In this document: one piece after another, positions 1-13,070 of the stretch
Numbering within the stretch: position 1 is the stretch's first letter
Layout of the letters: each line of letters begins with the position of its first letter
Assembly: GCA_023897205.1 (NCBI GenBank)
Contig: JAHWDD010000003.1
Span: 7,381,665 to 7,445,664 of the forward strand
Direction: 5' to 3'
DNA length: 64,000 nucleotides
Origin: Exophiala sp. HKRS030
Lineage: Eukaryota; Ascomycota; Eurotiomycetes; Chaetothyriales; Herpotrichiellaceae
Position numbers and translations under genes: made by a program
Notes under the pieces: model-generated
What the model saw: the letters and a program-made list of their open reading frames with translations, nothing else
What the model was told of the DNA's origin: nothing
The model's database searches: none

Positions 1-2640
1 CTTAATAAATACTATACTATCTCTTAGCATAAATAAAACCTATTATGTATGTCCATATAGGAACGTACAATATAACAGAACTATGGAAGGACTAAAAGTT
101 ATCACTTATCATTTGAGAATGCCCCTAGTAAGGGTAAGATAAAAATAGAAAGACAATCTAAAGGGGCTCCTTTTTGGAATTACCATAAACCTATCCTGAG
201 AATGACCCATTAATGAATAGTTATCTTTACTCTCCCCCGAGGATAAGCAAGAAAGATGATCTGGTCCCTTACTGAAGTTATCTTTGAAGAGCTCTCACTC
301 TCTTCTTAATCCCTTTATAGTATTAAGGCTTAGATTGCATTACAGTACTTCTTAAAACGTACTCATACTTTTACTATAACTATTAATGAATTCGTGAAGC
401 GGTAATCTAGAATGATTTAACCTTACCTAACTTCTCCTACTGTATCTACATTCTTACCTACATTATCAGAGTTTCGAGCCTGCTAGGAGTCTAATTAATA
501 GGGAATGCTCTTTCCCACCGGACAATTCGTGACTAAACTGTCATTCTATGGACGACATATCGCTAACTCTTCTTACCGGGGAAAGGATCTCCTCCCTCAT
601 ACGCTTGTCCCGCTTTAACTGAGAAGTGCTTAAGGATGTTTAAGTTACCCTTCTTCGGGTTAAAAGCTTACTATACTAATATTTAGGAACACACTCTCCT
701 AGCTATAGCTTAGCTACGGGTAAATTAGTTAGCCCTAACACGTTAATTACGAGTGACAAAATCACCACGGATAAGTCTCACCTTTCCACTAATTTTCACA
801 CTATAGTGTTAAGCTAAGGTAACCTATCTATCCTTCCTTCTAACAGAGATTTCGATACACTAGTAGTTAAATTAACCCCTTTATCTATGAATACTATCAC
901 CATAATAGGCTAATTCTTTAAGTATAATCTCTACGCCGCGGATTAAACAGCACTAGTAAATATGCCCTTATAGCAAGAAAACATATAAAGGAAATGCGAT
1001 TAGGGGTATAGCTAAGTTAACATTATTTATGAGGACATAGATAAGAAGGACTTCCCTTAGGAAGAGAAAACCACGACATAAGGAACCTAAGCTTTTATTA
1101 CTTAGGAGGCAAGTTATATTAATAATGTAAGCGCTAATAAGTGCACCTAAGCGTCACTAAATAGAGCATAATCTTACTGTAATAAAGAGAAGAGCTAATA
1201 TTCCTAGTGATTAATTGGCATATAGTTAAGAGTGAAAAATAACGGAAGTGTTAGGTGCGCTATAGTTATGAGATAGGTGCGAGGCTATAGCCCCTAACGC
1301 TAAAAAGCTTAGCTTAGCGATTAATCACAATCTATAGATTATCTATAAAAATTTCTATTAATGCGTATAGGCCCTAATGTATTATTACTATATAAATAGG
1401 TAAGGCACTAGGTATAAGTGAAAGGGATTAAAGGCCAAATTATGAAATGTAAAATCTAATACCTTAAACCTAGTGTGTCCGGACATGTTTTCTCTATTGA
1501 GCAGGCTAAGAGAATAATATAAGACTTATACCCCACGAAAAACTAATTTAAGTTTAGAATTACACGTCAGCACTACTATAGTAAACTTTACTATACTAAG
1601 TGCCTCTATATATACTTATACCAGATTCTTTCCCATTACTAATTTTAATCTTAAATTTGGGTTAATCTTTAAGTATTATATTTCTAATATTAGAACTCAA
1701 AGCATTAAGTGTTCAGAAAGTGGTTATATCTAGACCTTTAAGCTCTAAGGATTAACACTCTATATCTACAAAGGACTTAATATATAATTACTGCTAAATT
1801 TCTCTTAAAGTCGCCCTGGTTACTATTTTTATAGGACTATATTATTATATATCTAAGAACTATTATTATACTGATAAAGTCTGTAATATGCACAGATTCA
1901 AATGACTCTTAGTGTTTCTTACAACCTCTATGCAGCTAGTCATATTTATACCTTTTAATACGCTAAGCCCTTTTCGCCGTCAATGTCTTAGCTATACACT
2001 TACTGTCCTTAAAGGTTCTACTTATAACATAAGCTAGGCAGACACCCTAGCCTACTCAGATAATTGTTTTAATATAGTGAGTCATAGGCATTCAAGAGCG
2101 AGTAACTAACTAACTATTTTTAGCTTCAATGTACTTAACAATCTTTCGATCCAAATACGTGACTAACTTCGACCATCACTCTAAATACCCTGTTCACCTA
2201 GACTTCTATTACACATTGTGGATTTCCATTCTATTAGGTAGCGAATGATTAATATGTATATATGGGTCCGGTTACTAAGACATAGTCACTCTCTTCGATT
2301 CTTCGCTCGAGGAGAGGATATTAGGGTTAGTTATTAGTTAGAATGTAGAATCAAACACGGTAATTATGGGATAAACTAATGAGATAATCTTAGGGAAATA
2401 GTATATACGTGGCCGCAATATAATGACTTTAGTCTTAAGATTCGAGCGATAAAACTACATAATTTTGGAGCTTTACGGGATCACCACACCTTAATATAGC
2501 TAAAAGATTTCTCTAAGAGTTAGAGACTAAGGTAAGTCTAACATGGTAACTATTTAGTATCGAATATACCCCGAACAATTTCTTACGTCTAACTTACACC
2601 TCATTACTATATCTATACCCCTATAGCCTAGATCCCATTA
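1..2640. other. AT-rich RIP-like DNA, no gene recognised
   Basis: AT-rich and rich in TpA, with stop codons in every frame every few codons. This fits RIP-type C-to-T mutation. I translated parts of both strands and recognised nothing. A single TTAGGGTTAG at about 2,330 is not a telomere array. Confidence 0.6.
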
Positions 2641-2649
2641 GCACGTCAC

Positions 2650-3640
2650 TCGTTCAGCCCAGAACAGAGAATCACGTATTGATTTAGGAGCCATCGGGAG
2701 TGAACCCGTCTCCAAATCATTAAACCCTGTAAACTACCTTAAGCAAATTACTAGGACAGCGGAAAAGATTAGCACATCATGGAAAAAATTGTCCCCCGCC
2801 CCGGGCACAGGAAGAGAGATTAAAAAAGAAAATGGAAAGCAGATTAAAAAGGCTACCGATCCTGAGATGTATAAACCTAGCGGATCTGCTCACCGCCAGC
2901 CATTCACTAGTAAGGGAGAGATTCCTATTACGGTCCGGCACGAATTACTGTGAAAGATATATAAGAAGAGATATGAGCTTAAATTTGAGGACTTTATTGC
3001 CGTCGCCATCCGTTTATCTTCGCATTCGGGCAAGGTTACCATTAAGACTTATAATAGATATGAAGGGGAACGAAGTCTCGGCATGTTAAACACAGTTCGC
3101 CACGCGAAATTCATCAGCTTAATTAAGGCTTTTAAGTGGGATCAGATATACTTTACCGTCTTTGAACACGTTTTCGTCTCACTAGTTTAAGTGGTGGCTT
3201 GTCTAGCTTATCTAACAGAACAATAGCTTATAGCCATTTTAGCACAGGTGCGTTAACATCCTAGGTGCTTATAAAGACTTATTACTGACCAGATTAGGTG
3301 CTAGATAGTCTATGTTATTTGTCTTTAATCGGGCTCTAGCACGGCTCGTTAGCATGCTTAAACGTATTACTTAAACTAAGTGGAGACATCGTTCTAGGCA
3401 AGCCTCTAACAATGGTCGGATAGGTAAGACTGATCGGTTATAGCTAACCAAGAGTATTGTTACGCCGCTGAGGAACTAAACACGGCTAACGTGAGGGCGG
3501 TTAGATATATTGCGATGGAACTAATGCAGAAGTATGTAAAAGACGATAGAGCTATCGGAATTGAGAATCCCAATCGCTAGCCCGCGAATTCTCTATCCGT
3601 CAGGTTTTTGGCGATAACTACTTCCGCAGAGTCCGTGACG
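2650..3640 (+). pseudogene. RIP-decayed fungal protein-kinase-like gene
   Basis: I do not see a start. A long frame from about 2,650 to 3,180 is interrupted only by TGA at about 2,949 and contains EDFIAVAIRLSS, VTIKTYNRYEGE, NTVRHAKFISLIKAFKWDQI and YFTVFEHVFVSLV, which is the N-lobe layout of a kinase-like family expanded in Aspergillus and Penicillium-type genomes. After further stops, a block at about 3,440-3,560 reads AVRYIAMELMQKYVKDDRAI, the C-lobe region following the activation segment. The middle, where the HRD and DFG motifs should lie, is too mutated to read. The stops sit at Arg, Gln and Trp positions, consistent with C-to-T change. No function can remain. The family assignment rests on recalled similarity. 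Confidence 0.6.
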
Positions 3641-4250
3641 GAATTGTAACAGGTAAGAACGAATGAATGATCAACATTAGTCACGCAGGCGCTAAAACTC
3701 TACAGCACGTTTTATTGTAGCGTTCGTGGCGTAAGGAGGACTTAATGTTATTAGAAGAGCTGGCTTCATTCTCTGTTAGGTGAGCCTATAGATACTTCGA
3801 TTAAGATTTGGCTGCTTCGCATCAGTATCCTTTGCCATGCTACTATACAGTAAATGATGCAGAGCTTTGAAATCGATTGGCGATATGGCGTCCCTTTAAT
3901 CTCGTATGAGAGAATCCTCCCAAGCAAGCCTCACTTATACCTTCATTCTACATGATCTCTCGACCTGAGTTTAGGGTTAGGAGGCCCTGGCGGCCAGAGT
4001 CTATCATAGATCGTAATTCTAGACGGACATTATACGAAATGGATTAGCGAGATTCTGTGACACTCAAGGCGCACGGCCTTTTAGCGGTAGAATTTAACTG
4101 CCTGCACTGCCTACTAAGATCTAATAATAGCGCAGTGCTGTAATGATCATTCTATCCCGCGCTATTTATTCTTCGTTCTTCTTAAGTCTATTACAGTAGA
4201 TATCTTCCTCAGAATAAGATTCTATTTAGACAGTTTATCTCTTACTCACC
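3641..4250. other. RIP-like DNA between two relic genes
   Basis: It may hold the decayed 3' end of the kinase-like gene and the promoter of the ferric reductase relic. I recognise no separate gene. Confidence 0.4.
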
Positions 4251-5925
4251 ATGGAAATTACTCAGATCTATGCGGTTATCACCGCAGGCATTACTTTGAT
4301 ATTTTTACTCCGAACCAGGGTTTCCTCGTTCGCCCCTAGGCTCATTACTACCGCTTCCCGAATACACTAATATTTGAGCTATACTTATGTTCTTAACTGT
4401 CACGCCTTTATGGGTCCCTAGACCGTGACTGCAGTCTTACTACGCGTAATATATCTGGCAGTTAACGTGGTATATTTAGGTGTTAGTGTCACTGATCTAT
4501 CGTACGCCGGACGCCGCGTAGGCACGTTATTAGTGATTAATTTAGGTCTGTTATTAAGTGGTCTCTACCTTAACTTTCTGGCCCACTTATTAGGTCTCTT
4601 AGTGGGCGCCCTTTGAGCGGCCTATTGTATAGTTAGTATCGTCGCTTTTGGGCTGGCCGTTTTTCACGTTATTATGGCCGCCGTGATAGAGCGAGCCTTA
4701 CTTTGGAGAGAACTTAAGAAACCGTTAGTGGTTATCGTGAGATCCTCCTTTCCCGTCGCTTTTCTCGCTACTAACTTCCCTAGGCGGGTTTGGCATTATG
4801 TATACTTATGATCACCCCACGATGCTTAGTCCAGAAAGCGTCTTATGAGATCTTTCTTTAACTTCACCAGATTTTGTCGTTTCTCTACGCTACTTTAATC
4901 TGGTAATATTTATCGTTAATACGGTGTTAAGACTGACTATATTTTCTTATCTTTCTCGCCTTAATGGCGGTAGCATTCGCCTGCGAAACTGTGTTAATGC
5001 TTGTCCGCAATGGATAGTTCTTTCGTAAACGCTCACGAGTTACCGTCACGAACTTATGTGAGATACTAAAATTGAAGGTATATCTCTGCAAACCTTTGAA
5101 GATTAAGCCAGGCCAATACATCAATCTATGAATGCCCTCTATAGGCCTTAGAGCCTTTTAGTAAAGCCATCCATTTATGGTCGCCTCTTAGTTCACTAAG
5201 GCGTAAGAATGTCTAGAGATTTTTATCTAGTCACGATAAGGCCTAACAAAGGACCTTCTTCATATCGCTCGCCTAGATAGACCTTTCGTGTGCAAATGGG
5301 CCATGTTTAGCGGACCACATGGGAAGACTATTCTGATTAGTTAGTATAAGATAGTTATGTTAATTACTGATAAAGTGAGAATCGCCTCTTAAGTGCCATA
5401 CCTAAAGAAACTAATCCATGGTTACCACTATTATTATGTGGTCACTCGTCAGATCCATTTAATCTGGTAAATTAGTGACATTAGTGAGCATTCTGTCTCT
5501 AGACCTAATTCCTACTGACTATCTTAGATGTTAGCATTACTGCGCAGCCTTTTGTGAACAATATATTAGATGAGGATAAGCTAAAGAGTAGTGATGTACA
5601 TAATTCGTCAGTTCATTCTTCTCCTATCACTAATGAAAAGATAGATTCTTTAGGTCTTTATCTACATTAACCTCGGCGATATTTCGAAGATCTCGTTTAG
5701 GAGATAAAGCACTGTCTATCCTGGAAAAGCTAACTTTAATGAACTGGTAAAGAAGGAGTTAGCTTTTAATGTTGAATCCTAAGACAATAAAACGAAAGGC
5801 TTTCCCGGAAGTCTACCCTTAACCCTAATTCCCCCTGAGTATAGGACTTAATGTAAGCTAGTCCTTATCTCTCTTCTAGATTTAAGTTAATCGAACTTAG
5901 ATATACCAGATCTAGCGTGACGAAG
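4251..5925 (+). pseudogene. RIP-decayed ferric reductase (FRE-type, FAD/NADPH)
   Basis: Ferric reductases are membrane flavocytochromes that move electrons from NADPH through FAD and two haems to external Fe(III). The ATG at 4,251 is in frame with a hydrophobic block at 4,425-4,616 and with ALWRELKKPLVVI-like text up to 4,810. The order is family-typical: helices, YAGRRVGTLLVINLGLLLSG, the haem region (AAYCIVSIVAFGLAVFHV), then the FAD/NAD half with SHPFMVAS, GPHGKTILIS, VPYLKKLIHGY and a C-terminal FKLIELRY at about 5,880. About 558 codons would be normal length. TAA, TAG and TGA interrupt it throughout, and the first haem-ligand His of the H-x13-H pair reads as Tyr (TAT), the change expected from CAT by C-to-T. 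It is non-functional. Confidence 0.75.
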
Positions 5926-8198
5926 TGCTCTTTCGGAATACTTAATAGACAAGTTCATGCGACCATGGACAAACGTGTCACTTTAGAGTGAGAGCGGCGG
6001 ACTTAACCCGCTCACACAGGATAAGTGGCAAGTGTCCGAATTGCGGCAGACGTCGTAGGGCTTAACTCTCATTCTTAGTGAGTCTTACTGTTCTCCGAAA
6101 ATAACCCAAACTAATCCAGTTTAGTGTCGGCATTTATAGAAACCCGTGATGTTTTGAGGAGATTAGCACGACGGCATCTTCATGAGAAGGTGACCTTAGT
6201 TGAGACAGATTTCTAACCCTTCACGAGGTAGATATAGGAGGAAGTCACTAAGCCGCATTAAAGGTTCTCTTATCTTAGATCAGCCAAGATAGAAAATCGA
6301 TTCCGTGGATAAACCTAACCGAGATAATTCTTAGGTCGCCTATTTTCCATCTAGTGTTTTCTTAAGTCAGAATAAGGTTTAAGTCAGATTAAGGTTAATA
6401 TAGGCAATCCTTTGCCTATTGTCTACATCACGTAAGCAATACTTACCTTTCCTCCAATAAAGATTAAGATATACTTGGCATGCTTATTATGTATAATCAC
6501 TGTCGCGTTTTCTCCGGGCAGAACTGAAAACCTTAGGTCTTAAGAGACTGAGTTCGCGAGACACTCTTGTCCAAGCAGAATAAATATCTAAAGCCAGCTC
6601 CCCCCCTAAGATATGGACAGAAACCTTTAAGATAGTGTCCGAGAAAAGGCACTTATATGAAGTAAAGGATATTAACAGTTTTCGTCTTATATATTAACTA
6701 TTTAACAAACTTACGACCTCTTTTCTTATGTCTAAGATATCTTGTGTGCCTCGGTTCTCCATCTAGAGTAGCCTTATAGCTATAACGTAACACCCTATTC
6801 TCTATTAATAATAGATTAAGTTAATCGTTTATTCTTTAACACGACATAAGCGTTTAGAAACGTTACTAGATTTTTAATTAGCATTACAATATTCATCCCT
6901 AACTCCAGTGCCTCTATCTCATTACGTAGTGAATAAGTGGAAACCCTTAGTCTCGCGATATATTAAATACTAGAACACTTCGGATATTCGCTACAGCTTT
7001 AGGCCGAAAATAACTATTAATTATAGCCTATATAAACACTATATACAGTTCATAGGAAAAAGTTAAAACCCCTCCTAAAAGGTAGTTTACCGACTAAAGA
7101 TATATAAACCTAAGCTAGAACTCTAAGATACTATCTACTTATATCTTATTCTACCTATAATGTTTAACCTATAAAGGAATGTCCTTTATAAATCGCTAAG
7201 TAATACCTTCCTCTATTTCTCCTTACTTAATAAGGAAACTAAGATTCTAGTCCTTATAGACTAAGTTAAGGTCGAAGGCTATCTCAAGAAGAAAGCCGGC
7301 TACTTTTTAATATTTATATTTATATGATTAGTTCTTTACCCGAGACTTAAGCCAGTTATAGTAGTCTTATAAATTAATGTTATAATGGCTAGAGATGTCG
7401 AGACACATGGTTTCGAGCCACTATATACTCTTTAGCTCTCTCGAAGATTAAGGAGGCAGAGCGTTAGTGATCTATATAGGGGTCCTATTAAAAGAAATAG
7501 ATCTGCTATTAATAGGCTTCTTCCATGTATATTTGCGTCGAAGGCTGTCCCTAGATATTGTCATGGGATTAAAGATAACTTTTATCCTTAACATACCTAA
7601 CAAGAGTTTGTAGATAGTGCGCATTTAATGTGTACAATTTCTGAGATTTAGTGTTATATATATTAGCACCAGAAATAATGGATACCAGATTATCCCGGAT
7701 AACGTAGTAGTGTATAGCCCTATCGCCAAGTAAAGGGATTAGCTATTATGAATTCTTCGAGGTTAATTTAAGCGGCGCGGTCAGCCAGTATGTGTGGGTA
7801 GCTAACTCACTAAGTTTCGTGGTTTTAGTCGCGGCGCTATTACAGTAAATTTGGTTAAAGGTTATAATTCCCTAGGCTATATTAGGCTCTATATAGGTTA
7901 TTTACCACGTTTAGTGTCTACATGGTGCATACTGTAGTTCAAATTCCCTTAAAGCTCGGAGAGCTTCCAAATATACACAGTAAGTTAACTGTTAATTCCT
8001 ACCTTAACCACATAAGATCTACGTTTAGAGACCACTAAGTAATAATGGCACAGCTAAATAATTCCTTAAGGTGGCGAGCTAGCTCACTGTACCCGCCCTA
8101 TTCGCGATGTTTATAGGGTGAAAATAGGTAGTACGCCTATTAGTCTTAACGTTCTCTATATATATAATAGTAATCGTCTGAAAAGTAACAGGGAGATT
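5926..8198. other. RIP-like DNA with unidentified coding-like frames
   Basis: No gene could be named. A plus-strand frame at about 7,250-7,990 has one run of 50 codons without a stop (about 7,438-7,588) and looks like degraded coding sequence. A minus-strand frame at about 6,400-5,990 gives similar protein-like text with stops at Gln, Trp and Arg positions. Neither matched a family I know. Confidence 0.3.
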
Positions 8199-8720
8199 CC
8201 TTAACGCCGAATGGTGCGCCAGTATCTTATACGCACGCTATCCCAGGTGCTCAAGGACCACTACAGACATCTACAATATCGCCCACTACCTAGGTTTACT
8301 TATTTATACTCGTTTCCAATAATACTCAGCATAAGTAACCCCACTAATAATACAAAGAGATTAATAGATTATATAAATGTGGCTAGAATAGCTGTGAAAA
8401 GATATATGGCACCTTAAATCACCTAAACACGCACGTGAAAACACATTCCCATGGTATAAAGAGAACACCAGAAGAATTTAAAGAGATTCGTAAAGAGTGA
8501 AAGGCCTGTAAGACAGAGGAGGAAGAGCGACGAAGACAGGTGGTCGCTAAAGCCTGCAAAATAGATAATACAGATGGAGATACAGACTAAGATCCAAAGC
8601 TAAGTAATGAACGGAACGGGGCCAGACCTTTGCTTCCTTCTACTGACACTCAATTCGCAGACGGACGCACTCAGCAGCAATACAGTTAACATCAAGGCGG
8701 AATGGTCTACTCATAAGAAA
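8199..8720 (+). pseudogene. RIP-decayed C2H2 zinc-finger protein gene
   Basis: In one frame the order VYLFI..NTQHK, YKEINRLYKCG, CEKIYGTLNHLNTHV and HGIKRTPEEFKEIRKE matches a conserved Pezizomycotina C2H2 protein in which a YKCGW-x2-CEK finger is followed by KRTPEEFKEIRKEWK and an acidic/basic coiled stretch. The finger is C-x4-C-x12-H-x3-H or H-x5-H, with the Trp after CG now TAG (8,384-8,386). The stops at 8,333-8,350 fall where the family has Arg residues, and the Trp of RKEWK is TGA. Since RIP strikes duplicated DNA, this was probably an extra copy of a host regulator and not the working one. Confidence 0.7.
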
Positions 8721-11265
8721 TTGAGCGGATAGGCAACTATGCTAACCATCTCAATTTTCTATATAGCTCACATGGCCAGGTCTATTGGCAGCGTTAAGGT
8801 TAAAATAAGTGGCGCTTTGATGGCTTATAAGTGTAAGCCTCCGAATCTAAGCGATTCTATACCTATATAATAGTGGCGCAGTGTCTCTTTGTTTTCCCCC
8901 TTAATGAAACCTCTTTTTCGTTCACCTTTTCTCAGAACTTAACGGATGAGAAATGGCGCGGTGCTACAAGATATTAGCCAAGGGTATTAGCTTAGTATGG
9001 CCGAAAGATGCACCTTTGAGCCAACATGCTCCACTTCCCTAGCCCACACAATTATCAGAGTCTCAAAATTCATTGCGTAGAGACAGAGCTAAAAGGGAAG
9101 ATACTGTAGTTAGTCACGAAGAGGGGTTCAATACGAACTTAAAAAAGGTCATTATACTGTATCAAGAAACATTACCAATAATCATAACAATCTTAATGAA
9201 CTCAGGGGATAAGCCCAGGACCGACAGTGATTTAGAGTCTTTACCGTGCATAATATATGCAGTCAGGAGAACTACGGTGCCTAATATCAAATCCACGTGA
9301 TTACTTCCTTAGTAAATTTGTTAGATATACTATAATTAACATTCATTATACTATATAATAAGACCATAGTAGGTAAGATTTCCAAACTCTTTAAATCGCA
9401 CGGCATTCTTAGCCTATAGTTCTTATCATTTAGACATAATTAGGCCTGAGAAATTTCGTCCTCTAAAAAGGTTCCCTTATTATGCGAACTAGTTAAGCAC
9501 AATTAGAGGATATAAAGTTCAAAACGGAAAGGCGCCGGCAACATTAAGGGACCGCCCGTATTTCTCTTAATATTTTAAAGTTTTAATTCGAGACTTATAA
9601 GTAACTTAATAAAGAAAATATTAACTATCTAAAGGGTATCTACTGACGCGAAGGATATTAATCACACTTAACTAATAATCATATTTTAGTTAAAATCGAT
9701 AAAACGTGTTTCGAGGCCGCCCTTACTCTTTTAGGTGTGGTAGTAATAGAGCTACTTACTCCCTAGAGAGATAAGTACCTAGAGCTCCGATTTCCCATTA
9801 GAGTAGAAGTTATCTACCTCCATAAAAAGCACTGTATTTAAGCTAGTCATGAATTCTTATCTCCTTAGAATAAATAGTGGATCGCTAATATCTACCTTAA
9901 TAATAAGTTATAAAGATTCATGGTGAACGCTATAAACTAATGTACTGGCCAGGTTTATTGATAGATATGAAGCGCTACCTTATTAAGGAATACGCAAACA
10001 AAAGTATCCTCACAGACGGAATAATTTACTATAAGATCTGTTAGTACCATTTTTAGCGTAACTTCAGTTTTGAATTGCGATGGTGGGCTTGCCTCTGAGG
10101 CTGCTGTAGTCATAATTTGAAAGCACTGTTAAAGTACCCTAAACTTATAGCCGCCTTTAACACTCTACTTAATGTACCTAGCCTATAGGGTAAGATAATA
10201 CTTATAACACTTCACAAAGTGCTAGGACTAAAATCTAATGACGTAGGTAGTGTTACTAAACATTAACTTGGCATGGACTAACTTATCGCAGGAGATACTA
10301 CATTATCTTAAATATGTCTGACGATTTTGGCACGATTTAGCTAATGGCGACCTTAGTGATATGTAAAAGTTTAATTAACGAGATATGAAGGCGTTAGAAC
10401 TCTGAGCTCTGGGTGTATCTACATATAATAGGGAGAAGATCTAAGCCCAAATCTGTGCCGGTCAAATTATATAGGCCTTTAGTGAGAAAAAGCGATGGTA
10501 TATCTTCTAGCGATTATGCGGGTTTAAGTATCTGATCCTATCCCTCTATACATTTTTCCGGGATATTACCTATTAGGAGGCATGCGTCAAGAGTGTTAAG
10601 CATTTAGTGACGATATCACGTCGCGACACAATCTTATCAGCTTTTAAACGCCGATTTAGCGCCACTAACTAAGACGATAACTAAGTGATAATCTAAGTGG
10701 GTAAGTCACGGTTTGAAATAATTTAAGGCCCGCGTAACGCACAGATCGACCTCAGTTTCCGCTAGATTATTACCTTTGCCATAAGACACTTTATCAAAAT
10801 CCCATAGGAACTAATTAGTGACGATATAACTATTAGACCTCGTGTAAAGGCTAATTAAGTCACACTACACTAGTTCGCGGAATTAGCTATCTATGTCGGG
10901 TTTAAGTCTCTCAAAATTTGCCGGCTTTTAGATACAGAAGAATTACTAGGATCACCTATTACTCCGGAGTTATTCAGGCTATCACTTATCACTTTAGGTC
11001 CTAGTGAAAAACTGTAACGAAGATGCGGGTTACCTAACTTAGACAATTTTCAGAACGATCAGAATTTCCTATTCCTCCCCCACCTATATAACTAGCAAGA
11101 TAAGAGCGATAAGGGCATCACGTCATTTTCCGTTCTCAGATCCTTTTATTTCGCCTTTATAGGGCCTTCGGATCTCTTAGACACATTGTTAGCCTAGGTA
11201 TGGATTTAATTAGTGACTTCTCACCATAGTATTAATGCCGCTAAATAGCATTCTTAGCAGGAGAA
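8721..11265. other. RIP-like DNA, nothing identified
   Basis: The frame at 9,073-9,300 is open for 75 codons but I do not recognise it. A plus-strand frame through about 9,920-10,800 is coding-like once stops are ignored, but matched no known family. Confidence 0.35.
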
Positions 11266-11672
11266 ATAAGCCCGACAGGAATAAGAGTAACGGGAATAAG
11301 AGCAACGGGAATAAGAGCAATGGGAACAAGAGTAATGAGAACAGTAACAACGCGAACAGTAATAACGCGAACAGTAATAACGCGAATAGTAATAACGCGA
11401 ATAGTAATAACGCGAATAGTAATAACGCGAATAGTAATAACGCGAATAGTAATAACGCGAATAGTAATAACGCGAACAGTAATAACGCGAATAGTAATAA
11501 CGCAAATAGGAGTAAGCCTGATAGAAGTAAGAGTAAGAGTGAGAGAAAAAAGAAGATTAAGATCTTCAAGAGTAATAGTAAATTATACTTAAGGAATCCC
11601 CGGAATAGGTATACATTCTTTTTAAGATTAGAGAGAATAATATTTAGCGAAATGTGTAATCTATATAGATAG
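11235..11672 (+). CDS. Low-complexity Asn/Ser-rich open frame over a minisatellite
   Basis: This 145-codon frame owes its length to a 15-bp repeat that lacks stop codons in several frames on both strands. It encodes an NNANS / NKSNG five-residue repeat, then a basic tail (about residues 97-145). After the stop at 11,672 the frame stays coding-like for another 100 or so codons with scattered stops, so it may be a piece of a larger decayed gene. Inside a RIP-like block a working product is unlikely. No family recognised. Confidence 0.25.
   Translation: MPLNSILSRRNKPDRNKSNGNKSNGNKSNGNKSNENSNNANSNNANSNNANSNNANSNNANSNNANSNNANSNNANSNNANSNNANSNNANRSKPDRSKSKSERKKKIKIFKSNSKLYLRNPRNRYTFFLRLERIIFSEMCNLYR
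11266..11520. repeat. 15-bp minisatellite, 17 units
   Basis: Seventeen consecutive 15-bp units in perfect register. The core (11,341-11,505) is (A/C)-variant copies of atagtaataacgcga; the left edge (11,266-11,340) is a diverged subtype ending in ggga or gaga, and the last unit (11,506-11,520) is degenerate. CpG in the cgcg core survives although the surroundings are TpA-rich. Units differ mainly by C/T, as expected from C-to-T mutation of an older array. Confidence 0.9.
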
Positions 11673-13070
11673 ATCCTTCTAATCCATTAGAAGTAATATA
11701 GATAGCGAAGAAGAATATATAAAAAGGACTGCGGATTTTCGACACAAATATATATCTTTTAACGCCGAATAATTATTTCAAGATAATAACTATGGATAGA
11801 ATAAATATAATTATCTTAGTGCCTTAGAGAGAGCTAGATATTAATGAATAAGTACTAAATTCCGCTAGCGTGCTTACCATAATAAATAAGGAAAGTTCTA
11901 AGAGGTAAGCTAGATAAAAATAATCTTTTTAACCTAGGCCTAACTTATATTAAGGAGAACATCATGAGGAGAACTAGATAGTAAGGACACGATTAGTTCT
12001 ATAGCAATCGTCCTTAAATATAATCTCTTCTCTAGATATTATCTCGGTATTAAGCGTTCTTAAGGAGGGGAGCGGGCTAAGGAGAGTAATCCTAGTCTTA
12101 ATTAGTTATAAGGAGAGAATTAATCCAAAGCTTAAATTTGTACTAGGAGTAAATTCCTAGGCTTGGAGCGAGTGAAGACCAGCGTTATTACCAGTACTAT
12201 CTTATTAAGAGTTAGTTTTGCTAAGGAGTAACCTCTAAGAATTAATTCGCTTCTAGTATACTTATGGTTCTAATCTCACTTTACTAGGGATTATAGTAGT
12301 TACGTGATTATAGTTAGTTAACGCCTTTAGGCGACCTTCTCAAAAAGGATCATAACTAATAAGTTATTCTATACCTAAGGGAGTGAAATTTCGTCTTAAG
12401 CCTAATTCTCTTAACTTTACTACTATATAATAACTATAAAATTAGACTAATTATTATCTAACCTATAGGGTTTTTATGAACAATTAATTTGGCTTAACTA
12501 ATTAAGACTCATTAATTAGTGAAAGTGTTTCATAATTTACCACGCTTTCTAAAGGACTTTATTCCTAAAGTGGTAACTGCGCATAGAGACACTTCCCTAA
12601 GGGTCTTAGTGATTTATATAGTGACGTTATTATCACACTAGAAGCCATGGTTATTGCACTAACTAGTGACCTCCTTTCCCCGTGTATTAGCTAGCTTAAT
12701 TATGACTAATCACGAGACTTAGGTTTCGCGTGATTTACTCTCATGCGGGTTAAGCTTAAGTTAGACTAGTAAGTTCTTATATAATTATACACGGTCTTCT
12801 TAATTTATAATCCTCTATACTTAGTCCCTTAATAACATTTAACCCTGCGAGTGAGGCAGTATATAATAGTAAAGCAGTATCTTACACCATTTAATATTGC
12901 TCCCTCTTCGCATCCTATTCTCTACTATAGCTACTTAATGAGCGCTTAATATCCCCAGTTTATATGTTATGTTAAAAGTTAAACCCGGCCCTTCTCCTTC
13001 ATAAACGGCGAAAGTAATAAAGCTAACTATCTAAGCTATAGTAAGTAATGAGAGAAATTTAAACATTAAG
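11673..13070. other. RIP-like DNA, nothing identified
   Basis: AT-rich and dense in stop codons; no recognisable protein relic or RNA gene seen. Confidence 0.4.

Noticed and set aside
2328..3985. TTAGGGTTAG and ttagggttagg, telomere-like motifs
   Set aside because: Single or double units only, isolated in AT-rich DNA; no array, so not a telomere.
5725..5767. 10-bp inverted repeat aaaagctaac / gttagctttt
   Set aside because: About one such pair is expected by chance in 19 kb of AT-rich DNA, and it lies within the ferric reductase relic.
11210..11569. Minus-strand frame of LLLFA repeats that looks like a membrane protein
   Set aside because: It is the complement of the 15-bp minisatellite; openness comes from the repeat unit.
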